A stretch of 64,000 nucleotides of DNA from Epiperipatus broadwayi (lineage: Eukaryota > Onychophora > Udeonychophora > Euonychophora > Peripatidae), in contig JAQFVV010001023.1 of assembly GCA_028023455.1 (NCBI GenBank), forward strand, positions 64,001-128,000, in the 5' to 3' direction. Below, piece after piece: positions 12,938-24,144 of this stretch. The notes below the pieces were generated by a model. It had not been told where the DNA came from and searched no databases. It was given only the letters and a program-made list of their open reading frames with translations. How positions within the stretch are numbered: the stretch's first letter is position 1; each line of letters starts with the position of its first letter. The translations under genes were made by a program, and so were the position numbers.

Positions 12938-13143
12938 AAATCGGAAGTCGAATTCCGATTATGTGCTATTACTTTAAAATCTCTGCGCACTCGCATGTCA
13001 GTAAGAGTTTAAAAAACTTAAGTGAATTGCACTCTAAACTTAAGTGATTCACTTAAGTTTTTTAAACTCTTATTGACATGTGAGTGCACAGAGATTTATA
13101 TTTAAAGTAGTAGTGCAATATCGGAATTCGACTTCTGATTTAA
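12938..13143. mobile_element. MITE-like foldback (about 205 bp)
   Basis: The element is almost wholly an inverted repeat. Its outer motif AATCGGAAGTCGAATTCCGAT matches the inverse at the far end, and an inner AGTTTAAAAAACTTAAGTG arm is also mirrored. It has no coding capacity. Confidence 0.82.
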
Positions 13144-13149
13144 GAATTT

Positions 13150-13990
13150 CAAACTTTCAGCATTTTATAATAATAGATTTAAATTGGAAAACCAAATACA
13201 GGACAACAACAACAGAAAATATAGCAGATAAATATTCTATGAACTATTTTCATCTTAGTCTGTCTTAACTTTAATTTGTTCTTATAAATCCATTTTATGG
13301 ATAATAGGTAAAACAGTCTCCAAAGAAAAAGCAAAATGGAAGACATTATTTATAAGTCAACTGCCAAATAATGAAGATTTACATTTCACCCTTCTTTGTT
13401 TGATCTTTTGGAAGTGTTTTTATTCGCTCTTTTTTGGATATTTTGTTTGATTTATCTTTTTTACCTACAAAAGGAAAAAAATGTTGGATGCAACAAAAGT
13501 ATTAAGATAAGTGGGGAGGTTTTTATTTAAAAGAAAAGATAGTTTTAATCACTGAATTTAAAACGAAAAAATTATTTAAAAAATATTAATGTAAATTTAA
13601 TGTACTGCCTTATCTAATAAAAAGAAATTATACATCTTTTATATTCAATCAGAATTATGAATTAAAAATTTATATCAAACGATACAAAAACAACAACAAC
13701 AAAAAAAAATAAACAAGCAAAATATGTCTAATTTCATACAAAATAGTTGCTATTTGGTTTTTGCATTCTATGAAGTTTAATATTTATAACTTTTTCAATA
13801 ATATAAAAAACAGTATTTCTTTAGTAATTGATTTTAATTAAAATGACTATTGTGTTTAAATACTATCAAGTTTGATTTTTTTTTGTTAAAAAAATTTCGT
13901 TCTGTCTCACATAGCCATAGACACACATATACACAGCAAATGTGAACAAAACTACAACTTTATCATTTTCTCTATTTTATTTTTTCTAAT
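13150..13990. other. AT-rich intronic sequence
   Basis: I see no gene or repeat of note in this stretch. Confidence 0.45.
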
Positions 13991-13999
13991 AGTAAATAT

Positions 14000-14164
14000 A
14001 GGGGATTTGAACTTGGACTTTCAAGCACCCACCAACTATCCACACTATCTCATACAACTGATATACATGTCTATTGTAGAAGAGATAAATAATCACCAAT
14101 ATATGCATTTCATGCTAAAACAGCACTCATCAGTTGGTCCAGATTAGCATCTCTCTCTCTCTCT

Positions 14165-14198
<34 letters not shown>

Positions 14199-14350
14199 AT
14201 CAGTGCTCAGTTTATATTAAGATAGCAAATCTTCACATTTTAATGGACAGACTTCAATATACTCCAACCTCCAACCTTTCAGCCATCCACGCCATTAAAA
14301 ATCTGATGATGGAAAGCCAAATACCATGCTGATGCCAATAGTTGTAGTCT
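14000..14350 (-). mobile_element. Hammerhead-repeat copy
   Basis: It starts GGGGATTTGAAC (B-box-like motif on the minus strand) and contains the family core at 14108-14133: CTGATGA, helix II GTGCT/AGCAT, then GAAA. It continues into the conserved body (TTCAGCCATCC, AATCTGATGATGGAA) and stops near 14345. Helix I (ACCAA/TTGGT) is intact. Helix III is altered to ATGCAT. A CT/CA/AT microsatellite has expanded inside it at 14150-14198. Confidence 0.8.
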
Positions 14351-14354
14351 TAAT

Positions 14355-15640
14355 ATGTAATTAGAGCTGTGGATTTTAAAATAATGTCTTCGGTAAAAAA
14401 TTTAATGTACTGTTAAGTGTTTAAAACACATTTAAATTTGTTTTTTGATTCCATAATTGGGCAGTTAAAATACTATAATTCTCTCTCAGTTTACTTCAAG
14501 GATTAATTGTTAATAAAATATTTATCTTACCTAAGTTTGTTTTAAGACTGAATTCAGATGATAGCAATATTTTTTGTATATTAGTTAATTTATAACCTTA
14601 CTCTGTCCTATTGATAAAATAACAAACAAGCAATCAAATTATTAATAAAAAAAATAATTAAATTCTCTGCTGACCCTTTTTGTAACCAAATTTTCAATAA
14701 AATTGATGTTGTGTTTTAAATAGTAAAGTCAATTTGTTAAAAATTTATTGTGGATATCATAATAAGCATTCCATCTTGTCTCTGAAAGTCTTTCCTCTGT
14801 ACTTTAGTTCTATTTTCTAGTAACTTTCATTGAGGATGTGAAAAATGAGTAGAGTTTTCATAAGGTTCCAGAAAAGTTAAGTAAAAAGAGATGTAGTGAG
14901 TGATTGGTATGAGATATGAAAACTGTCTTATACCTGGGCTTAATTTGTGACTGAAAGTTGTTATGACTTCAGGATTGTTAAATCCTTGATTTTAGTGCAA
15001 ATTTATATCTACTTCATATTTTTAAAATTGTTTAGAATATCTTCTAAAGATCAATTATACATTTAAGTAAATCAGGAAAAAGTAAATAATGATTTCCTGA
15101 TATCAAATTTTGCCTTCAATGTGAACTTATAATTATTTCAAATATTTCATTAATATTTGGATTTCAGAAATATTTTGCTTTTGATATCGGCAACTATTTT
15201 TTGTCTTACATAATTCCACAAAAGACCAATGACTTTATTTTAGCAATGTTTCTTTTCTTTTAAAATCAGAATGCATTTGGAAATATCTAAATCATTTCCA
15301 GTTAGTTTTATAGTATTTCTTCTCAATGTTTACATAGTGTTCTTATTTTTTGGATGCAACAAAAATATTGTTTGCCTAAAAAAAAATAAAATAGCATTTA
15401 AATATTTATGCAAAATGATTGTAAATATATAAAAGGTTACTAAGAGTTTTTCCATTATTTTAAACATGAAGACTATGCTGAAATATTCAGATCCATAAAG
15501 GTATCTTAAGAAATTGAAATAATGCTCAAATATTTGGAGAAAATTTAAACACGGCAACTTTATTTATGAAACATATTACATTTTTAAAATAATAAATATT
15601 AGATTGCATCAAAATCTAAACTGTAAAATTTAATTATATT
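14355..15640. other. AT-rich intronic sequence
   Basis: I see no exon or element that I can support in this stretch. Confidence 0.45.
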
Positions 15641-16022
15641 AAAACAGGTAAAACTCTCCATACAGTAGTGCCACTCAGTGTAAGCCAGAGTAATCAATGG
15701 ATGCCAGAAGGCTTGGGCATAAAATCCCTATCTAGTGCCTACCCATCGAATATCCCCAGACTAGTTTTTAGCTGAAGCCACAAGCTAGAAACTAGTCTGG
15801 GATATTGGATGAGTAGGCACTAGATAGAGATTTATGCATAAGCCTTCTGGCATCCATTGATTATTCTGGCTTGCATTGGAGAGTTTTTCCTGTTTTAATA
15901 ATAGTGATGAACAAGCATAAGAAATGGCTTGCACTGAGTGGCAATATGTATGGAGAGTTTTGCCTGTTTTAATAACAGTTATGAGCAAGCATAAGAAATG
16001 GTGATCATGCGATGTTTAGTGG
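15641..16022. mobile_element. Foldback element, family A (long form)
   Basis: Left and right halves are inverted copies containing CAGTAGTGCCACTCAGTGTA, GGATGCCAGAAGGCTT and ATATCCCCAGACTAG. The right arm is partly duplicated: the end module GAGAGTTTTKCCTGTTTTAATA occurs at 15882 and 15953. The element ends in GGTGATCATGCGATGTTTAG, the family terminus. Confidence 0.8.
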
Positions 16023-16029
16023 TTTAAAA

Positions 16030-16590
16030 TTTAAATCATCTGTTTCATTAAGTATTTTTGCATAGAGTTTAAAATAAACCATGAGTAAAAAAGCTACATA
16101 CAAGAACTAAATATTTTTCATTACATTATACCTAAAAGCATTAATAAAATTTTTATTTAAAGCATAAATATTTTTTTCTCAGATGTTTTATCTCAAATAT
16201 TTTTAGAAAACAATAATAAAATTAGGCCCATTTATTTTATTTTGGAATAAATATTTCAAGTAATTTTTTTATTCTCACCATTTAACAATTGCTTGTAAAA
16301 GCAAATTATTGTCAAATGTGAATTATTATTATCTTAAATATTTTCCTCTCCTTTATTTGGACCATTAAATTGTCTATTTACATTAATATTGAGTAATATG
16401 TTAGTTTGAAATGATAGGGTCTTAGTAGCAATATCACTATTAATTATAAAATTTATATGCATTTCCTTTCATTTCTGCCTCTTCTTTATTTTTTGCATTA
16501 ATATCTTTCATCTGTTTATACTTCTGATTAATATAGGTAGTTTTCTTTTTGTTAATATTACTTAACATCAACAATAACAATGTATGCCCA
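16030..16590. other. AT-rich intronic sequence
   Basis: I see nothing identifiable here. Confidence 0.4.
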
Positions 16591-16594
16591 AGAA

Positions 16595-17045
16595 CAGTCC
16601 TTTTCATCTTACTCTAGAGTACTCAACTATCAATTTGGTCCTCTTCATCTTACTCTAGAGTAAACTATCAAGGTCCTCTTCATCTTGTTTTATATTACTC
16701 TAGAGTACTCAAACCATCAAGATTATCTTCATCTTCCTCTAGAGTACTCAACTATCAGTTTGTTCCTCTCCATCTTACTCTAGAGTAAACTATCAAGGTC
16801 CTCTTCATCTCACTTCATCTTACTCTAGAGTATTCAATTATCAAAATCCCCTTCATATTTTTCAAAAGAACTCAACTATTAAGTTCCTCTTCATTTCTCT
16901 TCATTTTACTCTAGAATACTTCAACTATCAAGATTCTCTTAATCTTACTTTAGGGTAATCAATTATTAATCCAGTTCCCTGAATCTTATTCCAGAGTACT
17001 CAACTATCAAGTTCCTCTTCATTTTAATCTAGAGTACTCAACTAA
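16595..17045. repeat. Degenerate minisatellite with CTCTAGAGTA units
   Basis: About a dozen imperfect units of 35-50 bp follow the pattern CTTCATCTTACTCTAGAGTA followed by CTCAACTATCAAG. Units differ in length and several have lost the TCTAGA core. Confidence 0.88.
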
Positions 17046-17049
17046 ATCT

Positions 17050-18705
17050 TAAATAGAATACTGCTATCATATCTCCATTGCTAGAGTTTCTGCCTGTAGC
17101 TTTTATCTTACAGCCATGTTCACTTCTTTATACTACTCTAACTAATAGCATAAAATTAAAAAAAACAACAACTAAGAATTTGAACTCAAACTAATCTGTT
17201 AGCACAGTTATATCCACCTAGTATCAGGCCAATTTCTGGGTATTTTTGAGACTTTAATTTAATGCTAATTGTAGATTCCTTTCTATCATTTAATTAGAAA
17301 AGTTAATACCAAGAACATTATCACATGATTTTTTCCAAATATTTATTCACAAGCTTTCAAAAGCAATTCACTCCATCCTGCATTAGAGACATCTGTGGTA
17401 GTTTAAGTAATGATAGGCATCGGTTTTCAAAAAGCCAAAAATTAATCTGGAAATAGGGATACTATAACATTATCTCTTTAATAACTACTCAAACTTACAA
17501 TAGAATGCTTTTAAATAATGTGAAGTGAATTGTTCTTGGAAGAATATGAGTGAACAAAAGAGAATGTCATGTGATGCTGCTGTTGGTATTAACATATTTA
17601 GCCAAAGTATATAAATAAAACTTACAATTAACATTAAACTGAGGTTTCTAAAATATATAAAAATTAATTTAATATTAGTTCTATATAATTATGGAAGAAA
17701 GTTAGTTTGGGTTCAAAATCTTAACAATTCTTTGAATTGCAGGTTTTAATTTGACTAGTATAAGGGAATAAAAGATGGCTGCTAGATGCATATGTACATT
17801 TATTTCCAATTTAAATTCTAATTGCACTGATAAAAGCAAAATCAGAAATATACTATAAGCTTATAATAGATAGTTCTAGAATAGGTGAAGAAAATTGCTC
17901 TTGGATGAATAATACTTGTGAATGTAGCCGTTAAAACATTAGACTAATATCCACACGAACCAGAATGAAACCATATTAGCTTATTCAGATAAAAAAATGC
18001 TGAATTGATCATAGATTATTAAAATATGGTGATAAACTTAGCTTAGCTGTCTTTTATTAATTGGCATTAAAAGAAAATATGGGGGGAGGGGGACGACGAC
18101 AAATACTAAATTAGTTTTTTAAAATATACAAAAACTATGCATTCTTTAAATTTATTTAATAATAATAAATTCTAAAAAAACCCGACAACTAAAGACTTTT
18201 TATAATCTATGATAAGTTATCATTTCTCTTCTTTACACATGAGATCTATTGTCAGATGATGATTGATATTTTTTATAATTTTATTTAAACTTAATTTTGA
18301 ACATCTGACAATGGCAATTAATTACGAAAGTTAATAGAATAATAAAATATTTTTTATTTGCACATTTTTGATAAACAAAATTTTTAAAATTAAACAATGA
18401 AAAAAAAAAACATTAAAAGAAAAGTTAATACTAAAAAAATTTAAATTCACAAGATGAAATATGGGCGAACTTAAACATATGGTAAATTTCAATATATTGA
18501 TTGAATGTTGAATTACATCATTATTTATTTATAATCATACTAGTAATTTAAAAAATATTGAATAAAATATGATTTAAAGTTTTAAATACAGTATATGCTA
18601 TATTTTTTTTTTATATATATGCATATTCTAATTATTAATGTATTGTTTGAAATATTTTTTTTCTACAGTACAGACTTTTTCATACCTGCACTTATATATG
18701 TAATA
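17050..18705. other. AT-rich intronic sequence
   Basis: I see no gene or complete element. Short poly-A and poly-T tracts are frequent. Confidence 0.45.
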
Positions 18706-18709
18706 TATA

Positions 18710-18945
18710 GGGGATTTGAACTCAGACTTTCATACGACCCTCAACCATCCATGCTATCTTATACTGCTGAAACTCTTGATCATACACATGTCGAAAAGAT
18801 AAATAATCACCAATACATGTATTTCGTGCTAAACCAGCACTCGTCAGTTGGTCCAGATTATCATCTCCACACACACACACATATATAATAAAAGCTCAGC
18901 TTATATTAAGATAGCCAATCTTCATACTTTAATGGACAGGCTGTT
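18710..18945 (-). mobile_element. Hammerhead-repeat copy with the best helix II
   Basis: The copy begins GGGGATTTGAACTCAGAC and runs through the ribozyme region into TTAAGATAGCCAATCTTCAT, ending near 18945. It is truncated in the body. The monomer sequence matches the other copies closely. Confidence 0.82.
18796..18862 (-). ncRNA. Hammerhead ribozyme candidate
   Basis: On the minus strand the order is GATAATC, ACCAA, CTGACGA, GTGCT-GGTTT-AGCAC, GAAA, a short helix III, the cleavage A at 18814, TTGGT and GATTAT. Helix II is five Watson-Crick pairs including the canonical G10.1-C11.1. Helix I pairs ACCAA with TTGGT and, across an internal loop, GATAAT with ATTATT. Helix III (ATACATGT) is imperfect. 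The core matches the hammerhead consensus CUGANGA...GAAA...UH. Confidence 0.78.
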
Positions 18946-18949
18946 TGTA

Positions 18950-19905
18950 TAAATTCTGAATGATAACTATTTGTATTTTCTCGGTTCAGTTTTAAATTTG
19001 ACCTACTTTACACACCATAAAAAAAACGATAACCTAACACTAATAATTACATATATAAAATCAATTTTTCAAAGCATTTTATTTTTCTAATCATTAAATA
19101 ATTAAAAAACACGCTGCAATTTGATATTTATTTAATTTATATATCATTAAGACACGAATTCCATTTTTAAAAATCATTTATGTATCAAGTAAATGTTATA
19201 GTTTAGTATGCTATAAAATACAAACAAAAACATTATTGAAATTGATTATAATTACAAGAAGATATTAAAAAAAAAAACAATACTCAAATTAGTCAAAGTT
19301 TCTAATTTTTGCAAGTTCAATTTTATATGCAAACTTGTTTAATCAAGATTATATAATGCCTATAACACTGGGTTTGAATGATGAGATAAAACTTGACAAT
19401 TATATGAGTTTTCAATCATGCTTATAGCTAGCTGATCCATAACCAGCCAGATAATAATCCAATATTGATCGGAAAATGGGTATTCAACAATTCATAGCTA
19501 TAAGATAAAACAAAAGTAAAACAGTCAAATTCTCACTATTTGGAAATTTTCAGGCCAGGAAAGCAAAGCGTTTTTTTCCATTGGTCCTTTATGTAGAGGG
19601 AAAATAGTTATAGAAATCTTTTGCCCTTCAGTAAGCTATTTAAAAGCTGTTTTATTTTTTAACTTATTTTATTAAAATTATTACCAATTCTTTAATACCT
19701 TTCAAATGACAACATATTAACACCGATTTAAAGTTTTAATTCCAATAATTTCTCAACATATGAATAGTTCACCACAATTTTATACACTTATTCATATATT
19801 TATAATAAGATTACTTTATACCTATTTTTCATTTCATAAATATAATAAACTTAAAAATAATAAATAAGTAAAAAATCTATTTACTTATAAGCTAATAAAG
19901 CATTT
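18950..19905. other. AT-rich intronic sequence
   Basis: I see no gene or repeat of note here. Confidence 0.45.
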
Positions 19906-20489
19906 ACAATAATTGATTCAGGATTTGAACTCAGACTTTCACACGACCGTCTACTCTCAGTGCCATCTCATATTGCTGACCCACCTGATCACACACATGT
20001 TGAAAAGATAAATAATCACCAATATACATATTTCATGCTAAACCAGCAATCATCAATTGGTCCAGATTACTATCTTCACATATATATACAACCAGTGCTC
20101 AGCTTTATATTAAGATAGCCAATCTTCATACTTTAATGGACAGGTTTCAAACTATTCCAACTCACAACTCTTCAGCCTTCCATTTCATTGAAAATCTGAT
20201 GATGGAACGTTCAAAGCCCTAGTTAGTGCCAAGGTTGTCATCCTACCCATGTTGACATATTAGTCATTCTGACCCCTCATGTACAGGAGAATAATCCATT
20301 TATACATACTACATATGTGAGGGATGGGCAGACCTTTTACACACTATTTATATAAATTAATACATTGTACAGGCTTAAACCTGCATTTATATATGTAATA
20401 TATGCAGGATTCGAACTCAGACTTTCACACGACCCACTACTCTCAGTCCCATCTCATATTGCTGACCCACCTGATCACACACATGTTAA

Positions 20490-20560
20490 AAAGATAAATA
20501 ATCACCAATATATGTATTTCATGCTAAATCAGCAATCATCAGTTGGTCCAGATTACTATC
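20490..20560 (-). ncRNA. Hammerhead ribozyme candidate
   Basis: The minus strand reads ACCAA, CTGATGA (20536-20542), TTGCT-GATTT-AGCAT, GAAA (20517-20520), ATACATATA and TTGGTG. Helix II has four pairs with a T/T mismatch at its base. Helix III is AUA/UAU. Helix I is intact. Confidence 0.72.
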
Positions 20561-21132
20561 CTCACACATATATACAATCAGTGCTCAGCTTTATATTAAG
20601 ATAGCCAATCTTCATACTTTAATGGACAGGCTTCAAACTATTCCAACTCACAACTCTTCAGCCTTCCATTTCATTGGAAATCTGATGATGGAACGTTCAA
20701 AGCTCTAGTTAGTGCCAAGGTTGTCATCCTACCCATGTTGACATATTAGTCATTCTGACCCCTCACGTACAGGAGAATAATCCATTTATACAGAGTCCCA
20801 CATATATTACATATATAAATGCAGGTTTAAGCCTGTACAATGTATTAATTTATATAAGTAGTGTGTAAAAGGTCTGCCCATACCTCACATATGTATGTAT
20901 AAATGGATTATTCTCCTGTACATGAGGGGTCAGAATGACTAATATGTCAGCATGGGTAGGATGACAACCTTGGCAATAACTAGGGCTTTGAACGTTCCAT
21001 CATCAGATTTTCAATGAAGGGGAAGGCTGAAGTGTTGTGAGTTGGAATAGTTTGAAACCTGTCCATTAAAGTATGAAGATTGGCTATCTTAATATAAAGC
21101 TGAGCACTGATTGTATATATGTGTGAGGATAG

Positions 21133-21191
21133 TAATCTGGACCAACTGATGATTGCTGGTTTAGCATGAAATATGTATATTGGTGATTATT
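21133..21191 (+). ncRNA. Hammerhead ribozyme candidate
   Basis: CTGATGA is at 21146-21152 and GAAA at 21168-21171, with helix II TGCT/AGCA. The predicted cleavage follows A21179, just before TTGGT, which pairs with ACCAA before the CTGATGA box. Confidence 0.72.
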
Positions 21192-21559
21192 TATCTTTTC
21201 AACATGTGTGTGATCAGGTGGGTCAGCAATATGAGATGGCACTGAGAGTAGTGGGTCATGTGAAACTCTGAGTTTGAATCCTGCATATATTACATATATA
21301 AATGCAGATTTAAGCCTGTACAATGTATTAATAATTGATTCAATTTTTTAAGCATAACTGTTACTTAGTAGAGTTTGTAAATATAATCTTAATGAATTGT
21401 AGATATTTTAATATAGTTTATTTGATCAAAGATCTATAATAAAGTTTAAATAACAGATAATAATTACTCAGAATAATATATGACCATCACTTGTATTACT
21501 AAACATTAATGCAAATAATGGTTCTCTATATTTACAAAAATAATATTTTAAATATATGG

Positions 21560-21965
21560 GATTTGAACTCAGACTCTCAAGCAACCTTCAACTATCCACA
21601 CTATCTCATACTACTGATATCCATGACCAGAAACATGTAGAAAAGATAAATAATCACCAATATATGTATTTCATACTGAACCAGCACTCATCAGTTAGTC
21701 CAGATTATCATCTCCTACACACATATAATCAGGCTCAATTTATATTAAGATAGCAAATTTTTATACTTTAATGAACAGGTTTCAATCTACTCCAACCTCC
21801 AACTCTTCAGCCATTCATACCATTAAAATCTGATGATAGAATGCCAAAATCCCATGCTGTTGCCAATATTGTTGTAATGCCCATGTTGACCTCAAGTCAC
21901 TCTGACCCTTCATGAATAGGACAGTATCTATTTAAATACATGGAAGAGGGATGGGTAGAATGCAG
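21560..21965 (-). mobile_element. Hammerhead-repeat copy
   Basis: It starts GGGATTTGAACTCAGAC and spans the ribozyme core (GAAA at 21669-21672, CTGATGA at 21688-21694 on the minus strand) and almost the whole body to GGGATGGGTAGAATGCAGG. A separate short fragment with the same GATTTGAACTCAGACTT edge lies at 22028-22048. Confidence 0.8.
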
Positions 21966-22264
21966 GCTTAATGTGTAAGATTTGAAATACAGGCATTCTT
22001 ATACCAGGAACTTAATTATAAATATAGGTGATTTGAACTCAGACTTATAATATCTACAATTAGTGTCTACTATAAAAACTTGTAATTTATACACAATTAA
22101 AGTTATCATACGTTTACTTCATATAACCTTTAAAATATTCAAATAAAACATAAGCAATTAACTCATTAGCAGTTGCATTACGAGTAAAATCTCAGTTTGA
22201 ATGCTGGCTGAGAATTTTGTTTACAATAATATTTTATGATATTATTTTATATAGCGCTAGGTTT

Positions 22265-22456
22265 TTTATGTAATAGTAATATTAGTGATTAATCCAATGC
22301 ACATGCGCTTTTAAACGTCTGGGTTGAAAGAATGGGTGGATTCATTCCATTCTTTTTAAAATACTATATCTCATGTCTGGAAAAATTGAGTATTCATTTA
22401 ATAATTTATCTTTAAAAGCGCATATGCATTGCCTAATCGCTAATATTACTAATAAT
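22265..22456. mobile_element. MITE-like foldback
   Basis: The left arm AGTAATATTAGTGATTAATC, followed by a GCACATGCGCTTTTAAA module, is mirrored by TTTAAAAGCGCATATGCAT and its partner on the right. The unpaired centre is about 95 bp. There is no coding capacity. Confidence 0.75.
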
Positions 22457-22734
22457 ATTTTATGTATATACAAATGCAAAAACTGTATTAGGAGGAAACC
22501 TTTATTACCAATAAAAATACTGCATTTGTATGCTTTCTACAGATAATTACCATAAACGTAGCAAATGCTTGTATATTATCTCTTTGGATGTCATATGAGA
22601 TATATTGAATAGATCAATCAAATAATGGAAAATATTCTCAATAAATAAATACAGATAGCAGTATTGAAGTCATTCAGAAAAAAATAAATTGATATGAGAG
22701 ATTAAGTTTTTAGTAGGTAGACTTTTAAAATCAC

Positions 22735-23350
22735 TAAAACATCACATGATCATCATTTTCTATGCTTGCACAAGCTGTAAAACAATAGCAAATTCTCCAG
22801 TCTTGGTAATAAATGGATTCAAGAAGGTTTGTGCATTAAAATCTCTCTAGTACACAAACCTTGGGTCCATTGGTTTATAAGGTTTGTACTATGGCACTAT
22901 TGTATGAAGAGTTTGCTACTGTTTTAATATATTGTGTAAGAATAGAAAATGGTGATCATGTGATGTTTTAGTGATTTTATACCTATCCTGCTCATAGGAT
23001 GATGGTGACTGTGGTTTTTAAAAAACCAAAGATGCCAAAATGTATAGATACTGAACTAGGATCAGATTTATATGACTACATAAGTGAATGAGCTTGGATT
23101 GAAAACATTATTGTGTTTTCATCTGAGACTCATAGCTTTACAGTTAACTGAATAGGTAAAAGATGAGAGTTACATTAAATCCTAAGATCTATGTGCAGAG
23201 CTCTCAGACCCAAACCACCTCAATGATGAAAGATATAAGCTAAAATGTAATCTGGGAATATTGGATGAATAGCGACTAGAAAGTGATTTTACGCATAAAC
23301 CTTGCATCCGTTGATTACTAAAGTTTGCAGTAGTACTGCTAAGTAGTCAT
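22735..23350. mobile_element. Family A foldback plus adjoining family A fragment
   Basis: The first part (22735-22980) is a complete palindrome with termini AATCACTAAAACATCACATG and the inverse. The second (about 23150-23350) is a diverged internal fragment of the long form: TAAAAGATGAGAGTTACATT, then ATTGGATGAATAG, then CATCCGTTGATTAC. Confidence 0.7.
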
Positions 23351-23354
23351 TTAT

Positions 23355-24135
23355 AGGGATGATTGTTTTTAATTGAAGAAGTAAAAAATAGAGGATGCCA
23401 GAGGAAATAGAAAATAAAGAGAAAGAAAATGAAAAGAATGATAAAATTTGTTAATTGTTTGATAATGACTTTTTCATGTTTAGGAAGTAGGAAGAGAAGG
23501 CAAAAATTATGAAGATAGGGAAAGAAAAATAAGTAATATTTAAAAATTAATATAGTAAAACTCAACATAAAAGTTTAAATTTAATAATATGAGTTTATTA
23601 ACTGGAGGCAGAAGAACTTTAATGCATTGGCTAATCTTCTTAGAAATGAATAAGATAATTTTTATGTACAGAGACTTATTCTTCTTAAAATGTGACTTAA
23701 GCTTCTTCATATGCATGCTTAGTATACATTGAAAGTACTTTTGTGTTCTACTACTCACAAAAAGAATGGACACATTTCTGCAGTTATATAGTACTTGTAT
23801 AAATGCATAAATTAGCATATATTAATTTAATGAGAATTTAAATGCATGCTTAGCATACATTTTCTAGAGTGTTCACATTTTTGGGAAAATTTATTTGTTT
23901 ACTGTTTGACTATCATTGCAATAAATGTATGAACTTCATTTTCAATTTTTTTTTAAAAAAGCTTCTTTTACTTCAATAAAAAACTCCAACAAAAGAGATA
24001 TTATAAGTTAATAAAAAAACTTGTTTAACCTCAGTAATTGTCAATTAGTAATTTGTTGGCAATACCAAAGGTTAAATGTTATCTTGGTTTACATGGATAT
24101 GATCTCACATTTATTCTTCATTATAATAACAACAC
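23355..24135. other. AT-rich intronic sequence
   Basis: I see no exon or classifiable repeat. The open frames on the minus strand here are low-complexity Phe/Leu/Lys-rich and show no motif. Confidence 0.4.
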
Positions 24136-24144
24136 ATGAAAATA

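Larger units (their letters stand above)
19921..21330. mobile_element. Compound hammerhead-repeat insertion, tandem plus inverted monomers
   Basis: Two minus-oriented monomers in tandem (period 486 bp, measured from the CACATGTT motifs near 19996 and 20482) are followed by an inverted plus-oriented monomer to 21330. The last two form a near-perfect palindrome centred near 20795. ATAATTGATTCA lies immediately outside both ends (19909-19920 and 21331-21342), a perfect 12-bp target-site duplication. The concatemer therefore inserted as one unit. Three ribozyme regions are present. The first has lost the catalytic C of CUGAUGA (TTGATGA at 20050-20056). Confidence 0.88.

Noticed and set aside
16595-17045. 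CRISPR-like array
   Set aside because: Units vary in length and repeat and spacer are not distinct. It is a degenerate minisatellite in a eukaryotic intron.
20365-21323. Two nearly identical 79-residue open frames on opposite strands
   Set aside because: They are the two arms of the hammerhead-repeat palindrome. The frame crosses the B-box-like and ribozyme sequence, so coding is not credible.
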